DNA of 64,000 bases from Blepharisma japonicum. Its lineage: Eukaryota > Ciliophora > Heterotrichea > Heterotrichida > Blepharismidae. The notes beneath the pieces are model-generated. The model was given only the letters and a program-made list of their open reading frames with translations, had not been told where the DNA came from and made no database searches. A program made the position numbers and the translations under genes. This document shows positions 51,263 through 63,224 of the stretch, in pieces; the stretch's first letter is position 1, and every line of letters begins with the position of its first letter. The stretch covers positions 62,001 to 126,000 of the forward strand of contig CATKHK010000029.1 in the NCBI GenBank assembly GCA_949751835.1. The letters run 5' to 3'.

Positions 51263-51997
51263 TTAATAGGTATCCATCAAATCAAATCTCAGCCCATTTC
51301 CTCCATTCCCGCTCTTTGCTTCATTGAGTCTAAAAATATTTTCAATCACTGAAATTTCAGTTGAGGTTGAATCAATCCCGCAAAAAGCACACCAGTCATT
51401 TACTACCAGCCCTGCTGCAATAACATCGCTTCCTCTATTAATAGTCCCTGCGCACAGTGGCACTTGCAAAAGTGCGCTTAACTCATCCAATTCTTCAACT
51501 TTAACTAAAGGATGTACTAATCCACCTAAATTCGTCAAAACACAATAGCTTCCTGATAGAACGTTTCCAGCAACCATGGTTCTAAATACTTCGACATCTA
51601 ATGTATTTTCTATAACTTCTTCAGTTTCTTTATCTAAATCTGGGTGAATTAAGGCTACATAATCATTGCACGCTATAACATTCCCCAATGCTGATAATCT
51701 ATCTTCAATTTTCCTGATTTTTACCTTTTCAGGGAGGGAATTTTTTAATACTTGTAGTTCCTTATCACTAATTATATTTGGCACTAAAAGTCCATTTGAA
51801 TTTCCACATGTGATTCTGCCAATTATCCTTGTCCCAGAAATCGAGGTACGGATTACTGGGATGTGATTATAAAGCTCGCTTTCAAAAACGCTGTAGAAGT
51901 TGTCAGGGCCATTGTCGGCAACTAGGCAATAAGCATTTGTGAGCTTGGTAAATACACCTATTTCATTTGAGTTTTCGAATTGTGTCCTAGTTGCCAT
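51263..51997 (-). CDS. EIF6: Eukaryotic translation initiation factor 6 (eIF6/Tif6)
   Basis: 244 residues, full family length of about 245. It starts [20 protein letters not shown] and has [74 protein letters not shown] and [20 protein letters not shown] in order: the five-fold pseudo-symmetric pentein fold. eIF6 binds the 60S subunit during ribosome assembly and prevents early joining with 40S. No intron; its Trp is UGG. Confidence 0.97.
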   Translation of the reverse strand: MATRTQFENSNEIGVFTKLTNAYCLVADNGPDNFYSVFESELYNHIPVIRTSISGTRIIGRITCGNSNGLLVPNIISDKELQVLKNSLPEKVKIRKIEDRLSALGNVIACNDYVALIHPDLDKETEEVIENTLDVEVFRTMVAGNVLSGSYCVLTNLGGLVHPLVKVEELDELSALLQVPLCAGTINRGSDVIAAGLVVNDWCAFCGIDSTSTEISVIENIFRLNEAKSGNGGNGLRFDLMDTY

Positions 51998-52398
51998 TGC
52001 AAATTATTTAATTATCTAATTCATTTTAATAAATATAATAGACTTGAGTATTCGAAAAACGCGTGTAATTTAAATAGTATGAAACTGTTGAATTCTGTTT
52101 TTTTCTTTTTTTATTCTCTATTCATCATTTTAAAGATTTTAATTTTTTATGTGTTTTTTATCAAACTTTAATGCTAGGTGCAGTAATAATTTTGTCACAA
52201 ATAGCTTATCAATAGGGATTTTTATATCTAGTTTCTATAAAATCGACACCCAAATTTTGATTTAATATTAGGCCCTACATATGTTTTTTTATTCAAAATT
52301 GCAAATTTCTGTTACTTTATTTTAGATTTTAATTAAAGGCAAAGACAGATTTAAAAAACTGTATTACTATACTGAGAATGTATAATTCTTGACGTAAA
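51998..52398. other. Intergenic spacer, no gene seen
   Basis: About 400 AT-rich bases between Myb and eIF6, both on the minus strand; it must hold the eIF6 promoter. Nothing recognised. Confidence 0.5.
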
Positions 52399-53229
52399 TT
52401 ACCTGAGCGGGTTAAAGTTAAACTGCCCAGTGGTATTGTATAATTGATTAATGGATTGTAAATTTACGTAACTTGCCCAAAGCATCCTCTGATAATTGTA
52501 GTAATTTTGCTGAGGATAGCTGATGTATTGCATATTAGGCACGTTAGGCATGCTTGTACTTAAGTTGTTCGGTTTCTGGTACGTATGGAAACTCCCTGAA
52601 TGACCAATTTGAGTGCTGCTTGGCACGATGATTTTCCATTTTTCCTCGCTTTCTTCGCTTTTTTCTTCTTGGATATCAATTTTAGGCGACTCTGCTCCAC
52701 ACGTGGAAGACTTTGGCGAATTATTTCCAGTGGTTGTTTCGGCATCAGACTCACCAAAGTCCGTGGCAAAGCAAATAACTTGCTCTGGTCCATGGTTTAA
52801 AAGGGTTTCTACCGTATAAGGATCCTTCAGAATGGTCTTAATCGAGGCTGTGATCTTTGTCCCCTTAGGTCGGTTTTTATTGTAGCTCCTGAGGCACTTC
52901 CTGAGCTTGCTGTAAAATCTGTTTTTTATAGCGTTCTCGGTTCTTCCAGGAAGGACTTTGGCCATTTCTGACCAGCAATTTCCATACTTCTTCTGGAAAT
53001 CTACCATGATTTCTTCCTCTTTTTCCGACCAAGGTTCTTTGCTGATGGCTGGGTCGAGGTGGTTATTCCATCTTTCCCTGCATTGTTTGCCGGTCTTATT
53101 TTGAATACTGTACTTTGATTGTAGCATAGCAGATACTTGGCTTCACTTTTTGATGCCCATATCGATCACAAGCTCACGAATAGCGTTGTCTTCTTCGGGA
53201 GTCCACGGCTTTCTATCTATGGTTGACAT
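52399..53229 (-). CDS. R2R3-Myb DNA-binding protein
   Basis: 276 residues from ATG 53229. The first Myb repeat has its second conserved Trp encoded by TGA: RKPWTPEEDNAIRELVI, KKWSQVSAML, then GKQCRERWNNHLDP. The second is EPWSEKEEEIMVDFQKKYGN, CWSEMAKVLPGRTENAIKNR. The repeats bind DNA together. The C-terminal 150 residues are Ser/Asn/Gln/Tyr-rich, typical of an activation region (YPQQNYYNYQRM). A transcription factor of the c-Myb/plant R2R3 class. Without the UGA reading the first repeat would be lost. Confidence 0.93.
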
Positions 53230-54082
53230 TTTTATTGTTATTACTGAAGGAAATGGCTAATAAAGTGTTTTCAATGCATCAATTTCTAAAATTTAATTAT
53301 TTATTTTTAGGTTAAAATTAGCCACTTAGAAAGTGGGATTTTGAAAGAAATAAAAAAAGAGGTATTTTTGGAATTTTAACTTATTTCGGAATTTAAATTT
53401 AGGGAAGGGAATCGCAGAAAAAATATCAGGGCATTGCTCACTGAAGTAAAAAGTATGGAGCTTGCTATAAATTGTCGAGATAGGATAGGTTTAAGCTGAG
53501 TATTTGTTGGCATTTTTAGTATTTTTACTATAGAACTATAATTCTGGATAAATATGGCACATTCTCCATGATTTATTTGACTTTTATATTCAACTATCAA
53601 CTTTTAAGAAATTTCTTATCAAACATAGATTCTTTTTTGCTGTGTTTATATTTAATTTGGATCGTGAAAGATAAAATTTTTATATATTTTTATTATACTA
53701 ATGCAATATTTTTGCTAATTTTATTGAAATTATTCAAGTTTCATTTTAAAATTAGGAAAACAGTTTCACTGGTCTTTTATGTTTTTTTTAGACAATTCTT
53801 TGCCAAAAATTATGCTTTTGTAATAAAAATATAAATATTATCTGCAGAATCATTGCCCTTAATAATTATATTTATTATAGTGGAAGGCATAAGATTGATT
53901 AAATGCAAATATAACCAAAAATTGAATAAAAATTATTAAATTTGCTTTTTGCTAATAAATGATTTTTTGAGCTATTATAGTTAATAAATTCAGCCATTAT
54001 AGGAATATGGACATATTCACATTTTAAGATTTTTAATTAATTTAATTAAATCACCATTTTAATATCATATTATATATAGAAA
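53230..54082. other. 853-bp gap without a supported gene
   Basis: The Myb promoter lies at the left edge. The rest is AT-rich. Two overlapping open stretches on opposite strands (53600-53376 and 53568-53834) are Phe/Ile/Leu/Lys-rich, carry no signature and have spacer-like composition. Confidence 0.5.
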
Positions 54083-56290
54083 TTAGCAAAAAAGTTCTGG
54101 ATGCAAGTATACCAAGCTATCCATGAACTTATTATTTTCTAAGCATTCTATATGAGCAGCTCTCCCAATCCATTGATCAAAGCTTCTGATTTCTTCTTTA
54201 TAGTGCACATCAATTCTATGAATTCTTTCTCTTTTACTCAACAATTTTTTAGCCATTTCTCTTAATACATTTGAATGAGATAAGTTAGATGGCGCTTCCA
54301 TTCTTGCCGAATAATGGGGAATATAATGATCTTGTGGGGAACTTATCAAAATCATATGACTAAATCAGTCTAATCCGACCCCATCAGAAAGTTTATAAAC
54401 CATCCCATTTGCAGGGTTTTCATTATCCGCGAACGTCAGCTCTTTAAAGCTAATGCATTTTTTGAATTTTTTTAACACTCACATTCCAGCCTTTAATATG
54501 CTACTGGCTCCTTCCATGACGCCAAGATGAGGGCACGAAAGAGTCAAAAATAAGTGCATATGGCTTGAATAGCTCGTCAAATGAGGTAAAGCTGCTCTAA
54601 TTATTAAACCACCTAGCGAATGTCCGATAAAACTAAGCTTACCTATAGGTCTATAGGTAGCGAATTCCTCCATATAAGCAGTAACTTCATCTGCTAATCT
54701 TTTCCCTAATTCTGCTATTGACAGATCTGTATTTTCTTCATTAGTAATAGAAGAAAATAAGAAAGTGCTTGGAAAAACAAGGCTAATTCTATTCTTTAGT
54801 ATTCTCATATCATTAGAATTTCCTTGATACCCGTGTGCAAATACAATGATATGAGATGAAAGACCTGAAGTTTTCCTATTTCTTGAAAGCATTGAGGAGT
54901 CAATACCTGCAAGCTCAATTGTTCCGTTAGGAATAGTCGTATCTAATAAACAAAATTCTTCAACCATTATTGGGCAATTTTGATAGTTAAAGAATGCTAC
55001 CTCATCATAAATGTGAGGTTGCTTCATTTTACTGTTCATCATTTCGTATTTCTTTTCACGGACGCTTCTAAGTGTGTGTTCATTTTTTAAGTCATCAACA
55101 ATCATCCCAAGATCTTTTGACCTCATAACTCTTCTTATTAAGAAATTGCTGAGTCTTTGCCTGATTAAAATTTGATTTTTCTCTATTAACACCATTGAAA
55201 CAGATTTGGACTTTTGTAGAACTTCTAAAAACCGATGCCAAAGTTGGAAAATTTGACCTGAAACCATATTGAATTCCATAAGCATAGCAGTTGCAATTGT
55301 TCTAGGGTCATGAGAAGCTACTCTGCCACTAAAAGGGATTTCTCCTTTAATTTGTTCCTCTCCTACATCATCTTCAGGCTCATTATCTTCAGTAGAAGCT
55401 GCTGACCTCTGTAGTGTATCTTTAATTTCTTTTAAGCTTGGATATGGAGCTTGTATTGCACATCCAGGTAATGTAAGAGTTTGTGGAATCGTTAAAAATC
55501 CATATTTATTCCTTTCTTTTTCGTTCAGACATTTTCCCACTACTTGCATATAATGTTCCCTCAATTTTTCAAAATTTTTTATAAGTGGTTTCATGAAATT
55601 ATTATAGATAGCGTCAGTTTCTGCATTCCCTGCATATGCTTTAGATGACCCATTTTTTGTTTTGAATAAAAATTCACTGACGCTTTGGCTAAGGTCAGTT
55701 TTCTTTTTCTTTTCATTTAAATTTCCTCTGAAATGATAGTCAAGTAGCACATAATGCAGAGTTGCTTTTAATATTGAGCTGTGGTCATCATCAAAGATAA
55801 GTGGAAAATAGCTTGACTTGAAACTTCTAGGAAATGATAGAACATAGACGACCTCGGATAAAGTAATCATTTCTAGTCCTTCACCTGCTGCACGGAAGGC
55901 GTCTTCTGGGGTTAGCTTCCCTTTTAAGTCTGCATATAGGAGTTCTGTCAGCAGCTTGAAATGCGGCTGCTTAAAATCTTCTTTAATTTCCATATCGGCA
56001 CGGAAATAAATTGTTTCATTGAAATCAACAATTTCATCACAATATCGAAGCAAAAACTTGCGAGATTCTACAGAAAAGTCTTTTACGTGCATTTGCTGTA
56101 CAAAGTGAGGATCGAGACTTGATTTTGGGGTTGTGTTTATTGTGACATTGTAAGGGTAGGCAAACTTTTTTTCTTCGTCTGACATGTAGTATAGAGAGAA
56201 ACGAAGGCCATAAACTCCTTGATGAAACAAGTCAACGTTTCGAAAAGACTCTAAACGAAGTGCAAATTCTATTACACCTTGAACGGACAT
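54083..56290 (-). CDS. FAM135/DUF676-type serine hydrolase (putative lipase)
   Basis: 735 residues from ATG 56290 to TAA 54083, with TGA as Trp at 54479 and one more place. The N-terminal domain fits FAM135 (VIEFALRLESFRNVDLFHQG, VYGLRFSLYYM). An acidic linker lies near 300-320. The C-terminal alpha/beta hydrolase has HIIVFAHGYQGNSNDMRILK (oxyanion region), FIGHSLGGLIIRAAL (nucleophile Ser in GHSLGG near 556) and a late Asp/His region (SSPQDHYIPHYSARME). FAM135 proteins are little studied; a lipase or esterase role is inferred from the fold. Catalytic Ser and candidate Asp/His are intact. Confidence 0.9.
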
Positions 56291-56516
56291 TTATAAATCT
56301 GTTAATATTTGTCAATTAATTTCAAATGTTATTAAAATCCTTCATTATTTATAAGCCCATTCCAAAATCCTCTCAATTCTCCCTCTCAGTCTCTTTTAAT
56401 TCCCATTCCTCTTTCAAAAGCAAAAAATCTTGGCATCATTTTCAATAATACTAACGAATATCTCCTTTCTGTTCTTTAATACTCTGATTCAGCTTCAATA
56501 ATTTATCTCTTCTAAA

Positions 56517-59171
56517 ATGGACAAAAAACCTGCTCGCATGCAACCTCGCAAAAGCATCACTGGCGAAGAAGAAAAGAAAATTCCAGTCCGCTCCTCCATG
56601 CCGCGTAACCCCGTCAAGAAAAACAAACCAGTAGTGGATACGCGAAAAGTGTCTTCAGTATCGTTAGATGCACCCAACGCTTTAGTAGTCGATAAGCCCA
56701 AATCATCTCGTGACAGAGAATTGATCAACACAGCCCTGAACAAGCATTTTATCTTCACCAGCTTAGCTGACGAAAATAGAGGACTGCTAATCGACCACAT
56801 GAAGCATTATACTTTGGGCCCGCTTGAAGTCGTTTTTGAGCAAGACCAGCCAGGAAACACTTTTTTCATTGTGGCTTCTGGCAAATTAGAAGTTTATGTC
56901 AATGCCAAAAAGGTAAAAACTTTAGGTGCAGGGGACAGTTTTGGAGAACTCGCGTTACTGCATGATTCCCCAAGGTCCGCGACAATTCAAACTGCAGAAA
57001 GAACCACATTGTGGGGACTTGATAGAAAAACATTTCGCCATGCAGTTGAGACTGTTAATGCACAGAACTATCAAGAAAATAAGCAGTTTATTGAAAGTGT
57101 ACCGCTTTTTAGGATTTTGACGCCTGTACAGAGAGATGCGCTAGTTGGGTCATTGTCTACGCTGAAATTTAGACCACAGGAAAGGATTGTCAGTGAAGGA
57201 GACCCTGGGGATCTGTTTTATGTGATCAAAGAAGGAAGTGTAAGCTGTACTCAAGAAGGAAGAGAAATCAGACAAATGTTCAGAGGAGATTTCTTTGGTG
57301 AGCAAGCTTTGCTTTATAACTGTGTAAGAACGGCAAGTATAACAGCTATTGATGATATTAAATGTGTAGCGATTGGCAGGGAAAGGCTCACAAAAGCTTT
57401 GGGAAACCAATTGCAGCATATAATCTATCAAAATACCAAAAGGATGGCAATTGATGCTTCTACCACTTTGAGTCGTCTCACAAAAGACCAAACTGATAGA
57501 GTTATCAATGTGCTAAGAGTTGTCACTTATTCAAACGGCCAAGTTGTGGTAAGGCAAGGAACTCCAAAAGGCATACATTTGTGGATGGTAATGAAAGGAA
57601 GCCTTGCATATAGAAACGGAAATGACTGTGCTGAAGTATTTCAATGCATTGGAGACCAAGACATCACTAATAGTCCTTCAGGAAATTACAGCGAAGACAT
57701 CCTTGCTCATGGGGAAGCAATAGTTGCAGAATGCACTCGAGAAGAATTTGAGGAGTGCATTGGTGGAGTTTTTAGCCAAGTTACCACCAATAATGAAGCT
57801 CATTCGGTACTCAAAAGAGTCCAGCTACTAAGAGGGCTCAGTTCTGACAGATTTCAAGCACTTATTCGTGCACTCCAAATTCGTGAGTACTCTCATCAAG
57901 AAGTAATCGTCCAACAAAATAACCCAGGAGATTGCTTTTTTATCATCAAATCTGGAAAAGTGGATGTAATAAAAGATGGAGTCAATGTAAGAACAATAAC
58001 TAAGCATGACTATTTTGGAGAAAGAAGTGTTCTTTTCAATCATTTTAGGAGTGCCACAATTGTAGCGAATGGCCCAGTTTCTTGCTGGGTGCTACATCAG
58101 CAAGATTTTTTAAATATCATTGATGAAAATATTAGGCAGCATTTACAAAAAAGAATTGAACTGCAAGATGACAACATCACTCTCCAAGATCTAGCAATTG
58201 TAAAAGTTCTTGGAAAAGGCATGTTTGGAAACGTCTTTTTAGCTGTTCACAAAGAAAAAGGCCACCTCTATGCACTTAAAACAGTTGATCGGCAAAAAAT
58301 CGAGAGATATGAAATCCAAGAAAATTTAGTTCTAGAAAGAAAAATTTTGCTTCAGCTAGACCATACTTTGATACTAAAATTAGTTAGAACTTTCAAAGAC
58401 CCTCGCCGCGTGTACTTTTTGACTGAGTTTGTAAGAGGAATGGACCTATTCGACGTACTTCGACAGCTAAATCTGGTAACAGACAAAGACGCGAAATTCT
58501 ACACATCAAGTTTAGTTGCAATTTTAGAGCATCTTCATGAGCGCGATATTATCTATCGTGACTTAAAGCCAGAAAATGTTATGATAGATGACGAAGGCTA
58601 TGCAAAATTGATCGATTTTGGAACAGCAAAAGTAGTGAGCGGCCGCACATACACAATTGTTGGGACTCCTCATTATATGGCTCCAGAAGTTATAGTAGGA
58701 AAAGGATATAGCGTAGCAGTAGATTATTGAAGTGTAGGTATCATGCTTTATGAGTTCATGTGCGGAGGTGTGCCTTTTGGAGAGGAAGAAGAGGATCCAT
58801 TTGCGATCTATGAAAAAGTACTGGAGCGACGACTGATATATCCAGCTTTTGTTGATCCTCGAATGCCTTCAAAACCGATTATTGAGCAATTGCTTTCAAA
58901 GAACCCAGCAATGAGGACAGGAGGAAGCATTGAGAACTTGAAAGCGCACCCTTGGTTTAATGGATTTAATTGGGATCAATTGCTTTCTCGACAACTGGAA
59001 CCACCTTATAGGCCTAGAGTTTCTGATCTTTCCAGAGAAGTTCAAGCTTCCCTCAAAAACAAACGAAGTATTAGTGATATTATTTCCATGGAAGAAGCCA
59101 GCGAAGACATACCACAAGCTAAGTCAAGAAAGCCAAAGAGTGTAGTCAATAACTGGGATGAAGAATTTTAA
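56517..59171 (+). CDS. cGMP-dependent protein kinase (PKG), four cyclic-nucleotide domains
   Basis: 884 residues, joined through TGA (Trp) at 58728, which is the invariant Trp of DYWSVG. A basic disordered N-terminus (about 70 residues) is followed by four CNB domains: A (FGELALLHDSPRSATI), B (FGEQALLYNCVRTASI), C (degenerate, near 315-420) and D (FGERSVLFNHFRSATI). The AGC kinase domain has GKGMFGNVFLAVHKEKG, YALKTVDRQKI, IYRDLKPENVMID, DFGTAKVVSGRTYTIVGTPHYMAPEV and a short AGC tail ending NNWDEEF. This order, with a dead third domain, is typical of alveolate PKG. Cyclic-nucleotide binding would activate it. Confidence 0.95.
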
Positions 59172-59188
59172 GCCTAATTATAATTAAA

Positions 59189-59959
59189 ATGGACCAAAGT
59201 TGTTTGAATGAGCAATTTGGAGAAAAACTTAAATGCCCAGTCTGCTTGAAGCTATATACTCCTCCAGTTTATTTATGCAGATCAGGACACAGCTTCTGCT
59301 CAATCTGTTCAGCAAATATAAAAAAGTGCCCGTTTTGCAAAGAGACTTTTGTAGCAAATTCCAGGAATATAGCGATTGAAAATATGCTAGAAGAAATTTT
59401 GGTGCCTTGCAATTTTCAAGGATGCACAGAAACAGTTTCTTTGCTCAATATGCCTCAGCATAATAAAACTCATCAAACTAATACGCTTTTAAAATGTCTT
59501 GAGTGCCGCAGTAATGAAGAAGATTTGATCACACATTTATTGATGGGGCATGATTATCAAAAGCTTGATATGGAAGAGGAAGGAGGGCTAAGATCATTTT
59601 CTGGACCAATTTGTCAGTGGAATAAAAATACTGATTGGCCGAAAGGTATTTGGAGGATTGGAAATGATCCTTTAATTGTGTATGCTAAAACCTATTTAGG
59701 AGTATTCCATGTCTATTTGTATAAAGTAACAAGGAAACCCATAAGCATTAGTCTTAGAATTGAGACTCCTCGATGTTCAACAATTTGTAAATGGAAAGTT
59801 CCACATGTATCTGAGTTTGAAGTGAACTCTCTAAAACCTCATTTTAACTGTGATGTTAGCATTTTAGTAAGCTTCGTTAAAATCCAACAAGGAGGTGAAG
59901 ATATTTTAAAGGTCTGGATTAGAGTCATCAAAAAAATCGATCACAATAATGCTGGATAA
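59189..59959 (+). CDS. SIAH/SINA-type RING E3 ubiquitin ligase
   Basis: 256 residues. The RING C3HC4 (16-51) is CPVC, CRSGHSFCSIC and CPFC. A SIAH-type zinc finger pair follows (CNFQGCTETVSLLNMPQHNKTH; CLEC, then HLLMGHDY), then a beta-rich C-terminal domain (about 140-250) that ends near VWIRVIKKID, as in SINA substrate-binding domains. The substrate is unknown. It starts only 17 bp after the PKG stop, so the two transcripts must be very tightly packed. All five Trp are UGG. Confidence 0.85.
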   Translation: MDQSCLNEQFGEKLKCPVCLKLYTPPVYLCRSGHSFCSICSANIKKCPFCKETFVANSRNIAIENMLEEILVPCNFQGCTETVSLLNMPQHNKTHQTNTLLKCLECRSNEEDLITHLLMGHDYQKLDMEEEGGLRSFSGPICQWNKNTDWPKGIWRIGNDPLIVYAKTYLGVFHVYLYKVTRKPISISLRIETPRCSTICKWKVPHVSEFEVNSLKPHFNCDVSILVSFVKIQQGGEDILKVWIRVIKKIDHNNAG

Positions 59960-60243
59960 TTGAATAATAAACCAAATTATACAGACCCCTTATTTTGAAT
60001 TTTAAGAAAATATGCTTAATTTTATATGCATTATCTCCAGCATGCCATTATCAATTAATAATAATACTTTTTTAAATTTATATAACAACTGATTCTTCCT
60101 GCTTAATTTGATATTTTTAGCATTAATCGGCTTTTAAAGCTAAATATGTTATGTATTCGTAATCTACAGTGAAAAATCAGAGAATTTTTAATATTTCTAT
60201 TATATATTTTTAGTTGAAACTGCCCAGTTAAAATAAACCAATC

Positions 60244-61041
60244 ATGTATAGAACATTAAAGTCAAGGCAAAACATCACACACAACACTATAAAAAACGGT
60301 CCAGAGATTGGCGAGTCAAGTTTAGCACTTGAGATTAAAGCAAACCAAATTCAGAAGCCAATCTTCTCATTTGTTGCAAAAGCAATCAAGCCAACCAAAT
60401 CTCAAAAAGATTTATCACTCAATGATTCTTACACCAAAAATACTCAATTTTACAGCAAAATTTCACCTTCAACCCATGATCTTGATTCACAATATTTTCG
60501 TTTGCTTGATCTATCGCAATCCTACAATAGTCCCGAAGAAGCTCCAAGTATTCTTGGCGAACCCTCTTTAAGTCAGGCTGAAACAAAGCAGCACAGAATA
60601 ATGCACCAATATGTTGAACTTTTTCGAACTCATATAAAAGGCAACTTGAATTTTCCAGTTTCTAATAAAATCCGATATTCAAGCAAAACACAATACATAA
60701 AAGCTCTTCAAAAACTTGAAAAAAATACTGGGAGTTTATTAAATCAATCAATGATTGATTTTCAAAGGAAAGAAAGGAGACCTGCAAGTAAATCAATGAT
60801 TGCTGGGTCCAGACAATCAATCAACCAGTGTAGGTTGAAAACACAAACTCCATCTAAAAATTTGGCGAACTCTATATACTTCTCTGATGATCAATCTACC
60901 AATTCCAGCCAAAAATCATTAATTCCTCCAGTTCGAAGACCAAATCGAGACTTATCTCTTTGCTCTTGGGCAACTGATCATAGTGAATCTCGACCTAAAT
61001 TTCCTAATATTCATGTATGAAATAATCATTTGTGCCCTTAG
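60244..61041 (+). CDS. Ser/Lys-rich disordered protein, unknown
   Basis: 265 residues from ATG 60244 (MYRTLKSRQNITHNTIK). TGA at 61018 is read as Trp, extending the end to WNNHLCP and TAG at 61041. It is basic and Ser/Gln-rich with possible short helices near residues 130-160 (MHQYVELFRTHIKGN; YIKALQKLEKNTGSLL). No domain recognised. It lies 284 bp after the SIAH-like gene. Real coding is supported by length and start context only. Confidence 0.6.
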
Positions 61042-61344
61042 CGAATATAAGTCTTAAACACATGCTATAAATTTAAATTAGCCTAATTTAATAAACTTCT
61101 ATTCGAATCTTATCCTTTGCTCACAATAAAAACCTCTTTTTTTACTAAATTTTTCTTGACTGCTTTTATTTTTCATGATTAATTGTAATCCTATTTTATA
61201 TACCTCCAGCGCATCTTCTAAATAAGCATATCGTTTATAATTTTCTTCAAACAAAAATAATTTTGATAAAACAAGTTAATCAAATCCCATGATAATTATT
61301 TGATTTCAACGTAAATTTGAGACATTATACCTAGGAGTTATTTA
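61042..61344. other. Intergenic spacer, no gene seen
   Basis: About 300 AT-rich bases between two genes on the plus strand. Nothing recognised. Confidence 0.5.
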
Positions 61345-61947
61345 ATGTCTAGTGATGGAGACTCACTTTTCAGGCTAAATATTCAGCATATTACCAAACC
61401 TTCATCATTCTATAAGCAGCGACAGCTTGAATGCTACCAACCTCAAGGCTCTCCCACAAAAGTGGAAAATAAATATAAAAATTTAGTCCCATGCAGATGG
61501 AATCCATCTGGATGAAGATACTCTGAAAATTCCTCCCCAGTTCCCAAATCTTATCAGCCTCTCCGCAAAAGTGCAAACTTGAGTGTAAATGATGCCGATT
61601 TTTCAACAAGCTACGATAATAGTTTTTCAGCTATAAGCACAAAAGACAACAAGAAATGGAATCCTCGAGTTTTCGATCCGAGTATTTCCCGCTACAAAGT
61701 CAAGCCTCGGAGCTATGTTTCACCAATTCCTCAACACTCTAGTATATTAAGCGAATGCCTGCAGAATACTAAATCTAAAAGATATTTATCTCAACGTCCA
61801 AAAGTCTCAAAAATTAAAAATAAAGGACTTGATCGGTCCATACGCTGGGCAGGAGTCTTAGTACACAACAACCCAAATATGTTTAACAAGAAAAAAGCTG
61901 AATTTACAGAATTCGTTGACAATATAGGTAAATTTATTATGAATTAA
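61345..61947 (+). CDS. Basic Ser/Pro-rich protein, unknown
   Basis: 200 residues from ATG 61345 (MSSDGDSLFRLNIQHITKPS), joined through TGA (Trp). It is rich in Ser, Tyr, Lys and Pro, with many Tyr in the middle (SRYKVKPRSYVSPIPQHSS). The last 40 residues form a mixed helix (IRWAGVLVHNNPNMFNKKKA). No domain is recognised. It is 43 bp upstream of the CRAL-TRIO gene on the same strand. Confidence 0.6.
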
Positions 61948-61990
61948 TGGAAGTTAATAGTTAGTGTAACATCTTCCAAATAATAAAATT

Positions 61991-63202
61991 ATGCACAAGA
62001 TTAAGCTTAGAAATGCACCTCCAAAAACTGCATACTTATATTGGCCAGAAGGAGAGCAAGCGCTAATTGAGGCAGAAACCTATGTGGAAAGGCTTATTTT
62101 TGATAAACAAGAATATAAAGAATGAGAGTTATCTCACCTTGGCCAGCTTGAGAAGCTTCTTCATGATTGCACAGAATTGACCAAAAGTGAACTGCTGAGA
62201 TTTCTATATGGGCAAGGCTGGGATTTGAAAAAAACTGTTGAAGCAATTAAAGCTCATTATCAATGGAAATCAGAGTGGCCAAACTATATGAGTGTATATC
62301 CATTGGTGCAGAATATTCTGAACTCAGGTGGTGTCTATATACATGGTCGAGATAATTATTATCGGCCTTTAATTATACTTAAACTGTCTAAACTTGCTCA
62401 ATTTCCTTATCAAGAGCACATAGCATGTGCTTATTTTTTGCTAGAATTTATAATGGATTCAATGTTTTTACCTGGACAAATAGAAAACTGGGTAATGATT
62501 GTAGATTTTGAAGACTTCAATGAAGTAAACCAAAATCATGTAAGAAAATTAATTATGGAATTATACACACATTATCAATGCCGATTGGCGAAGGCATATG
62601 TTATCAACCCATCTCGGTTATGGAAATTACTTATTAATTTATTACCAAATAACACATTTAAGAAGTTTGTGGTTGATGATGTAGAAAATAAATTATTGAA
62701 GGATTTTAGCCCAAGCCAGCTAGAAATTAAGTATGGAGGGACCGCAAGCAATTTAAAACGATTTTGGCCGCCTAGAAGGCTGAAATACAACCCTTGCGAC
62801 GACGTTCTCTCAAGCTGCTCAAGCATTCCTGAATCTCCTATCAAGCACAACCGCGTTTTATCAGAAAACTCAATAAGGTTAGAAGGATGCAGTAGTTTCT
62901 TATCAAGCAACATGGACTTTAAAGAAGAAATATGGGAACAATGTGAGCAAGAATCCAACACTTTCAGCTTTCTCCAAGAAAATGAGAAAAATATTGAAGA
63001 AGAGCACCAAGATGTAATCAATTTCGAAAACTTCGCCCAAAGCAATAAAGAAGTAAAGAGCCCTTCAGAAGAGATGACTAGAGCATCATTGAAGGTCCCA
63101 ATACCTCCACGAACTTTTTCTATCGAAAACTATGAAATAGAGCCAGTTTGGTTCTGCAATGCATGTGTGGGAGATAAAAATTCTTCATGCAGCATCATGT
63201 AA
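61991..63202 (+). CDS. CRAL-TRIO (Sec14-like) lipid-transfer protein with CNAC plus CAAX tail
   Basis: 403 residues, joined through TGA (Trp) near 62122. An N-terminal helical bundle (about 60-105, LLRFLYGQGWDLKKTVEAI) precedes the CRAL-TRIO domain (about 110-255): GGVYIHGRDNYYRPLIIL, NWVMIVDFEDFNEVNQNHV, KAYVINPSRLWKLLINLLP. A long acidic Ser/Glu linker follows. The tail is PVWFCNACVGDKNSSCSIM: Trp-x-Cys-Asn-Ala-Cys and a last-four CSIM, a good farnesylation box. The protein at 46247-46753 ends alike. Sec14-type domains bind phospholipids or isoprenoids and exchange them between membranes; a prenyl tail would hold it at a membrane. Confidence 0.88.
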
Positions 63203-63224
63203 GCAGATATAATTATAACAATTT

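Noticed and set aside
53568-53834. 88-codon hydrophobic plus-strand frame, with an overlapping minus-strand frame at 53376-53600
   Set aside because: Both are Phe/Ile/Tyr-rich AT read-through; the minus one lacks an ATG at its start. No family features.
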